Shown here: piece after piece, positions 60,413 through 64,000 of the stretch
Position numbering within the stretch: the stretch's first letter is position 1
How the letters are laid out: every line of letters starts with the position of its first letter
Assembly (NCBI RefSeq): GCF_023715465.1
Contig: NZ_JAMBOE010000001.1
Location: forward strand, 620,001 to 684,000
Direction of reading: 5' to 3'
DNA length: 64,000 nt
DNA from: Paenibacillus macerans
GTDB lineage: Bacteria > Bacillota > Bacilli > Paenibacillales > Paenibacillaceae
Made by a program: the position numbers and the translations under genes
The notes under the pieces: model-generated
Told to the model about the DNA's origin: nothing
The model's database searches: none
What the model saw: the letters and a program-made list of their open reading frames with translations, nothing else

Positions 60413-60997
60413 TTAGCAATTTCCTTGTTTGCGGATTCTGCAATGTTCGGCGATAACGATGGATTGTATTCTTTGGCAGGCATGATCGATTTCGTCGTTG
60501 ACGACGGCATAATCATAATTTTCCATCAGTCCGATCTCATGAGCGGCCACCGACATGCGATGGTCGATCGTTGCCTGGTTTTCCGTTCCCCGGCCTTGAA
60601 TGCGGCCCTTCAGCTCGTCAAGCGAAGGCGGGAGCAGAAACACGAACACGCCCTCCGGGAATTTCTCCTTCACCTTGAGCGCACCTTGAACTTCAATTTC
60701 CAAAATAATATCTTTGCCGCTTGCGATCGTCTCCTCCACGAAATCCCGCGGGGTACCGTAAAAGTTGCCAACGTATTCGGCAAACTCCAGCAGCTGATCG
60801 TTTTCGATCATCTCCAAAAACTGCTCGCGGCTTTTGAAAAAATAGTTCACGCCGTTTTCTTCGCCAAGGCGAGGCTGCCGCGTCGTCGCGGAGACCGAAT
60901 AAATCAAATCCGGCATGCGCTTGCGCAGTTCGCTGCAAACCGTTCCTTTCCCGACGCCCGACGGTCCAGATAACACAATAAGTAACCCTTTAGACAT
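60413..60997 (-). CDS. gmk: guanylate kinase
   Basis: Phosphorylates GMP to GDP; also a stringent-response target. 194 residues with the P-loop [36 protein letters not shown] for GMP binding, and [26 protein letters not shown] at 60997 has GGAGAG ahead; longer frames upstream overlap remA. Confidence 0.96.
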   Translation of the reverse strand: MSKGLLIVLSGPSGVGKGTVCSELRKRMPDLIYSVSATTRQPRLGEENGVNYFFKSREQFLEMIENDQLLEFAEYVGNFYGTPRDFVEETIASGKDIILEIEVQGALKVKEKFPEGVFVFLLPPSLDELKGRIQGRGTENQATIDHRMSVAAHEIGLMENYDYAVVNDEIDHACQRIQSIVIAEHCRIRKQGNC

Positions 60998-61010
60998 AAT
61001 TCTCTCCATT

Positions 61011-61271
61011 TTATTCGTCGTTGTCTTCATCTTTGGTCGACAGCCGGTGGGCGACTGTCTCCGGTTGCACCGCCGACAAAATAACATGGTCGCTATCCGT
61101 GATAATAACCGCGCGTGTCCGGCGCCCGTATGTAGCGTCAATCAGCATATGGCGATCTCTCGCTTCCTGAATGATCCGCTTGATCGGCGCCGACTCCGGG
61201 CTGACGATCGAAATGATTCGGTTGGCCGATACGATATTTCCGAAGCCGATGTTAATAAGTTTAATTGCCAT
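61011..61271 (-). CDS. remA: extracellular matrix regulator RemA (DUF370)
   Basis: 86 residues: [40 protein letters not shown] and [15 protein letters not shown] are the RemA/DUF370 pattern. In B. subtilis RemA is a DNA-binding activator of matrix and osmoprotection genes; a matrix role could link it to the EPS operon in this window, but no RemA site was sought with success. Between yicC and gmk as in Bacillus. Confidence 0.93.
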   Translation of the reverse strand: MAIKLINIGFGNIVSANRIISIVSPESAPIKRIIQEARDRHMLIDATYGRRTRAVIITDSDHVILSAVQPETVAHRLSTKDEDNDE

Positions 61272-61321
61272 GTTCAGGTAGTTCCCCCTATATACTTGAC
61301 TCCTACTTGCGTCAAAATACG

Positions 61322-62215
61322 TTATTCGAGATTCGCGGCTTGCTCACGGATTTTCTCCAATTCCGCCTTCATTTCGACGACAAGGTTGACTAGAGCCAAA
61401 TGATTAGCTTTAGATCCAATCGTATTGGTTTCCCGGTTCATTTCCTGTATGAGAAAATCCAGCTTGCGCCCTATCGGTTCAAAAGCCTGCAGCAAACTGC
61501 GGCATTGCTCGAAATGGCTCTTCAAGCGGATCAGCTCTTCGTCGATATTGGAGCGGTCGGCAAATACGGCCACTTCCATCGCAAATCTCTGCTCGTCAAA
61601 ACTTCCCTCTAGCAGTTCGGAAAGCCGCCCCTTAAGCCGGCTTCTGTAATCATTCACAACCTCCGGCGCGAGGCGCACCAGTTCGCCGTGAATCGCCTCC
61701 AGGCGGGCCAACCGCCCGCTTAAGTCGGTAACAAGGTTCCGGCCCTCGCGCTCGCGCATGCCCAGAAGCCCAATCAGCGCTTCCTCGAGGCCGTCCTGGA
61801 GCACCCGTTCCCACTCCGGTTCGCTTTCGCCCGCCGGCGATAGCTCGGAAGCGGTCAATACATCCGGCAGAGAGAGCAGGTCTTTGGCGCTCAATTTAGC
61901 GTCCACCCCGTAACGGCGGCCGAGCTCTTCGGCGGCCAGCAGATAAGATTCCGCGACCGGAGTGTTCAGCACCAAAGGCAAAGCGCTGGTATCGTCACGC
62001 TCTTTGCTGATGAAGACATCGATGCGTCCCCGTTTTACGCGGCGTTGAACCAAGCGTCGCAGTCCGTCCTCGTAACACGACCATTCCCGCGGCATACGCA
62101 GAACGATTTCCGCGTATCTGTGATTGACGGATTTTATCTCGAATTGAACGATGTAACCGCCGTAAGATCTGACGGCCCCACCGTATCCTGTCATACTGTG
62201 CGACAATGGCATCAC
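61322..62215 (-). CDS. YicC/YloC-family endoribonuclease
   Basis: 297 residues. N-terminal [38 protein letters not shown] and the C-terminal block EEELIRL-type ([19 protein letters not shown]) followed by [22 protein letters not shown], the strongest signature of the family. Members cut RNA and affect stationary-phase growth. GTG at 62215 has AGGAT seven bases ahead; ATG next codon is possible. Confidence 0.93.
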   Translation of the reverse strand: MMPLSHSMTGYGGAVRSYGGYIVQFEIKSVNHRYAEIVLRMPREWSCYEDGLRRLVQRRVKRGRIDVFISKERDDTSALPLVLNTPVAESYLLAAEELGRRYGVDAKLSAKDLLSLPDVLTASELSPAGESEPEWERVLQDGLEEALIGLLGMREREGRNLVTDLSGRLARLEAIHGELVRLAPEVVNDYRSRLKGRLSELLEGSFDEQRFAMEVAVFADRSNIDEELIRLKSHFEQCRSLLQAFEPIGRKLDFLIQEMNRETNTIGSKANHLALVNLVVEMKAELEKIREQAANLE

Positions 62216-62238
62216 ATCCGTTATCCTATTGTAATTGA

Positions 62239-64000
62239 TTATGTGGAGCGAGACAAGTGGGACGCCCCTTGTTTCGATTTCTCCTTGACATAATTCACTA
62301 AAGCGACATTCATTTCATAGAACATAAACGGGGTCATTAAATAAATACCGTTAAAATGCTCCATCGCCGTGTCGAGCAGTTCCTTGGCGATTTCCACACC
62401 CGCTTTGCGCCCTTCGGGACCCTGCAGTCCTTCCATCCGCTTTAGAATCTTCTCCGGAAGCTGGATGCCGGGCACCTCATTATGCAGGTATGCGGCATTT
62501 TTGCCGCTGGCCAGCGGCATGATTCCGATAAATATCGGAATATCCAGATGCGCCGTCGCTGCTTTGACCGCCGCGATCAGCTCCGGGTCATAAACCGGCT
62601 GGGTCATGATGTAATCGGCGCCGGAGGCGATTTTCTTCTCCAACCGCTCAACCGCTTTGTTCAGGTGCTTCACGTTCGGATTAAAAGCGGCGCCAACGAC
62701 AAATTTGGCTTTCTGCTTCAGCGGCTTCCCGGAAAAAGAGGTCCCGTCGTTAAGCTGCTTGATCATGCGGATAATCTCAAACGACGTTAAATCGTAGACG
62801 GAGCTTGCGCCCGGCAAATCGCCGAACCGCGCCGGATCGCCCGTCACGGCCAGCACGTGGTCGATGCCCAGGGCGTCAAAGCCCATCATATGCGACTGCG
62901 TGCCGATCAAATTGCGGTCCCGGCAGGCGATGTGTATGAGCGGGCGGAGGCCCAGCTCGGACTGGACGAGATGCCCCAAGGCCATGTTGCTCATGCGCGT
63001 CACGGCCAGCGAATTGTCCGCCAGCGTCAAAGCGTCGACGCCCGCCGCCTGAAGCGCGGCCGCTCCCTCCATAAACTTGCCGATGTCCAGATCGCGCGGC
63101 GGATCGAGCTCAACGATAACGGTGTGCCGTTCTTGCGCCAGTTCGACGAGACTCGGCCGGTCCCGCCGTACCTGACCGCCGCCTGGGAAACTTCCGGTTT
63201 CCGTCTCCGGAGCCTCGGGCTCGTTCAGGATGACGGACGAACGCGCCTCCGGAAGCTGGCGTCCCTTCTCCAGCGGCGGCGCGGCGTAGCCAAGCAGCGC
63301 CTTCGCGGTTGCCGCAGTATGCTCCGGCGTCGTTCCGCAGCAGCCGCCGATCAGCCGCGCGCCCAAATCGGCGAACGATGCCGCATTTTCACCGAAGTAT
63401 TCGGGGGTTGCTCCATATACATATTCTCCATCCACGTAATCCGCCAAACCTGCGTTCGGAAATACGGACATCGGAACGTCCAGAGGGCCGTTCAATTCGG
63501 CCATCACGCTCATGATCCCTTTCGGACCGGAATGGCAGTTGAAGCCGAGCACATCGGCACCCTCCTGAAGCAGCGTGCCGAACGCTTCCGGCATTGCATA
63601 TCCGTCTAGCGTGCGGCCGACCTGGTCGACGGCAAACTGGCAGATGACCGGAAGATCGGTCAAATGCCGCGCTTTCCCCAGCGCGATCCGCATTTCCCGC
63701 AGATCGTAAAACGTTTCGAACAGCAGAGCGTCGACCCCTTCGGACAGGAGCACAGCGATTTGCTGCTCATAATACGCGCCCAGTTCCTGCGCCGTAACGT
63801 TGGCCCGCTTTCCGCCGCGGATCGAACCGACCGCGCCCGCCACGTAAGCATCGCCCCCCGCGGCTTGCCTTGCGATGCGCACGGCGGCGCGGTTAATTTC
63901 CTCCACCTTCGCCTCCAGGCCGAACCGGAACAATTTATAGTAATTTGCCGAAAACGTATTGGTCTCGATCAACCGGGCTCCGGCCTCGATGTATCGCCGA
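62239..64000 (-). CDS. yitJ: bifunctional homocysteine S-methyltransferase / methylenetetrahydrofolate reductase (5' end outside window)
   Basis: About 587 codons in the window; the frame runs through the right edge (RRYIEAGARLIETNTFSAN), so only the first few dozen residues are missing. N-terminal homocysteine methyltransferase domain with the zinc cysteines in GFNCHSGP and GGCCGTTPEH. C-terminal MTHFR domain (about 290 on) with VELDPPRDLDIGKF, HIACRDRNLIGTQSHMMG and DYIMTQPVYDPE. It makes methionine from homocysteine with methyl groups from folate or another donor. The two-domain layout is that of B. subtilis YitJ. Confidence 0.92.
   Translation of the reverse strand, partial: RRYIEAGARLIETNTFSANYYKLFRFGLEAKVEEINRAAVRIARQAAGGDAYVAGAVGSIRGGKRANVTAQELGAYYEQQIAVLLSEGVDALLFETFYDLREMRIALGKARHLTDLPVICQFAVDQVGRTLDGYAMPEAFGTLLQEGADVLGFNCHSGPKGIMSVMAELNGPLDVPMSVFPNAGLADYVDGEYVYGATPEYFGENAASFADLGARLIGGCCGTTPEHTAATAKALLGYAAPPLEKGRQLPEARSSVILNEPEAPETETGSFPGGGQVRRDRPSLVELAQERHTVIVELDPPRDLDIGKFMEGAAALQAAGVDALTLADNSLAVTRMSNMALGHLVQSELGLRPLIHIACRDRNLIGTQSHMMGFDALGIDHVLAVTGDPARFGDLPGASSVYDLTSFEIIRMIKQLNDGTSFSGKPLKQKAKFVVGAAFNPNVKHLNKAVERLEKKIASGADYIMTQPVYDPELIAAVKAATAHLDIPIFIGIMPLASGKNAAYLHNEVPGIQLPEKILKRMEGLQGPEGRKAGVEIAKELLDTAMEHFNGIYLMTPFMFYEMNVALVNYVKEKSKQGASHLSRST

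Overview
The window reads as chromosomal DNA of a spore-forming, facultatively anaerobic Firmicute, most likely Paenibacillus or a close relative. Reasons: a SpoVM gene and a SpoVIF-like gene; a housekeeping block in the Bacillus yloC-to-recG order; a Bacillus-type Fnr with a C-terminal cysteine cluster; a Mn2+ (yybP-ykoY) riboswitch; B. subtilis-style LexA and cre sites; and moderately high GC. The species cannot be fixed from sequence alone. I see no rRNA, tRNA, CRISPR array, prophage or insertion sequence.

Layout. 1-8.5 kb is an anaerobic block: pflB (cut by the left edge), adhE, fnr and the nitrite operon nirB-nirD-nirC. Paired Fnr boxes lie in front of pflB, adhE and nirB, and again before hmp at 19.3 kb. 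8.5-20.5 kb is a mixed accessory region: a DUF4430-like lipoprotein, a YodB-like HxlR regulator with a small flavoprotein, a sugar epimerase/dehydrogenase operon with an AraC regulator and a decayed dehydrogenase, terC under a Mn riboswitch, msrAB, a CGNR protein, a DinB-like protein, yitT behind a long structured leader, and hmp. 21.5-29.9 kb is one minus-strand operon for a synthase-type exopolysaccharide: two membrane-anchored TIM-barrel proteins, a HEAT-repeat membrane protein, a processive GT2, a pseudo-receiver protein and a nucleotide-sugar dehydrogenase. 30.8-40.7 kb holds an SOS-type uvrX cassette, map with a TetR gene, a BlaI/M56 pair, a SpoVIF-like gene, the murQ-murP-murR operon, and a deletion scar joining a LicT start to a GH1 beta-glucosidase end. 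41-64 kb is the conserved core, mostly minus strand: yitJ, yicC/yloC, remA, gmk, rpoZ, coaBC, priA, def, fmt, rsmB, rlmN, prpC, prkC, rsgA, rpe, spoVM, (rpmB on +), fakA, degV, recG.

The most unusual signal is in the intergenic DNA. Four gaps (20.55, 30.58, 40.74 and 52.66 kb) each carry an element of about 185-205 bp built from four palindrome-like units. Starts are spaced about 51/63/52 in one family (core ATTGGA...TCCAAT) and about 50/70/50 in the other (core AAATAGCGG...TATTT). Within each family the two copies lie in opposite orientation and their spacers are also related, so these are whole conserved modules, not scattered palindromes.

How the genes work together: low oxygen activates Fnr, which would switch on mixed-acid fermentation (PflB, AdhE), nitrite import and ammonification (NirC, NirBD) and NO detoxification (Hmp). 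MurQPR recycles cell-wall MurNAc under MurR and CcpA-like control. The core block couples translation start and end (Fmt, Def), replication restart (PriA, RecG), nucleotide and cofactor supply (Gmk, CoaBC) and cell-wall signalling (PrpC/PrkC).
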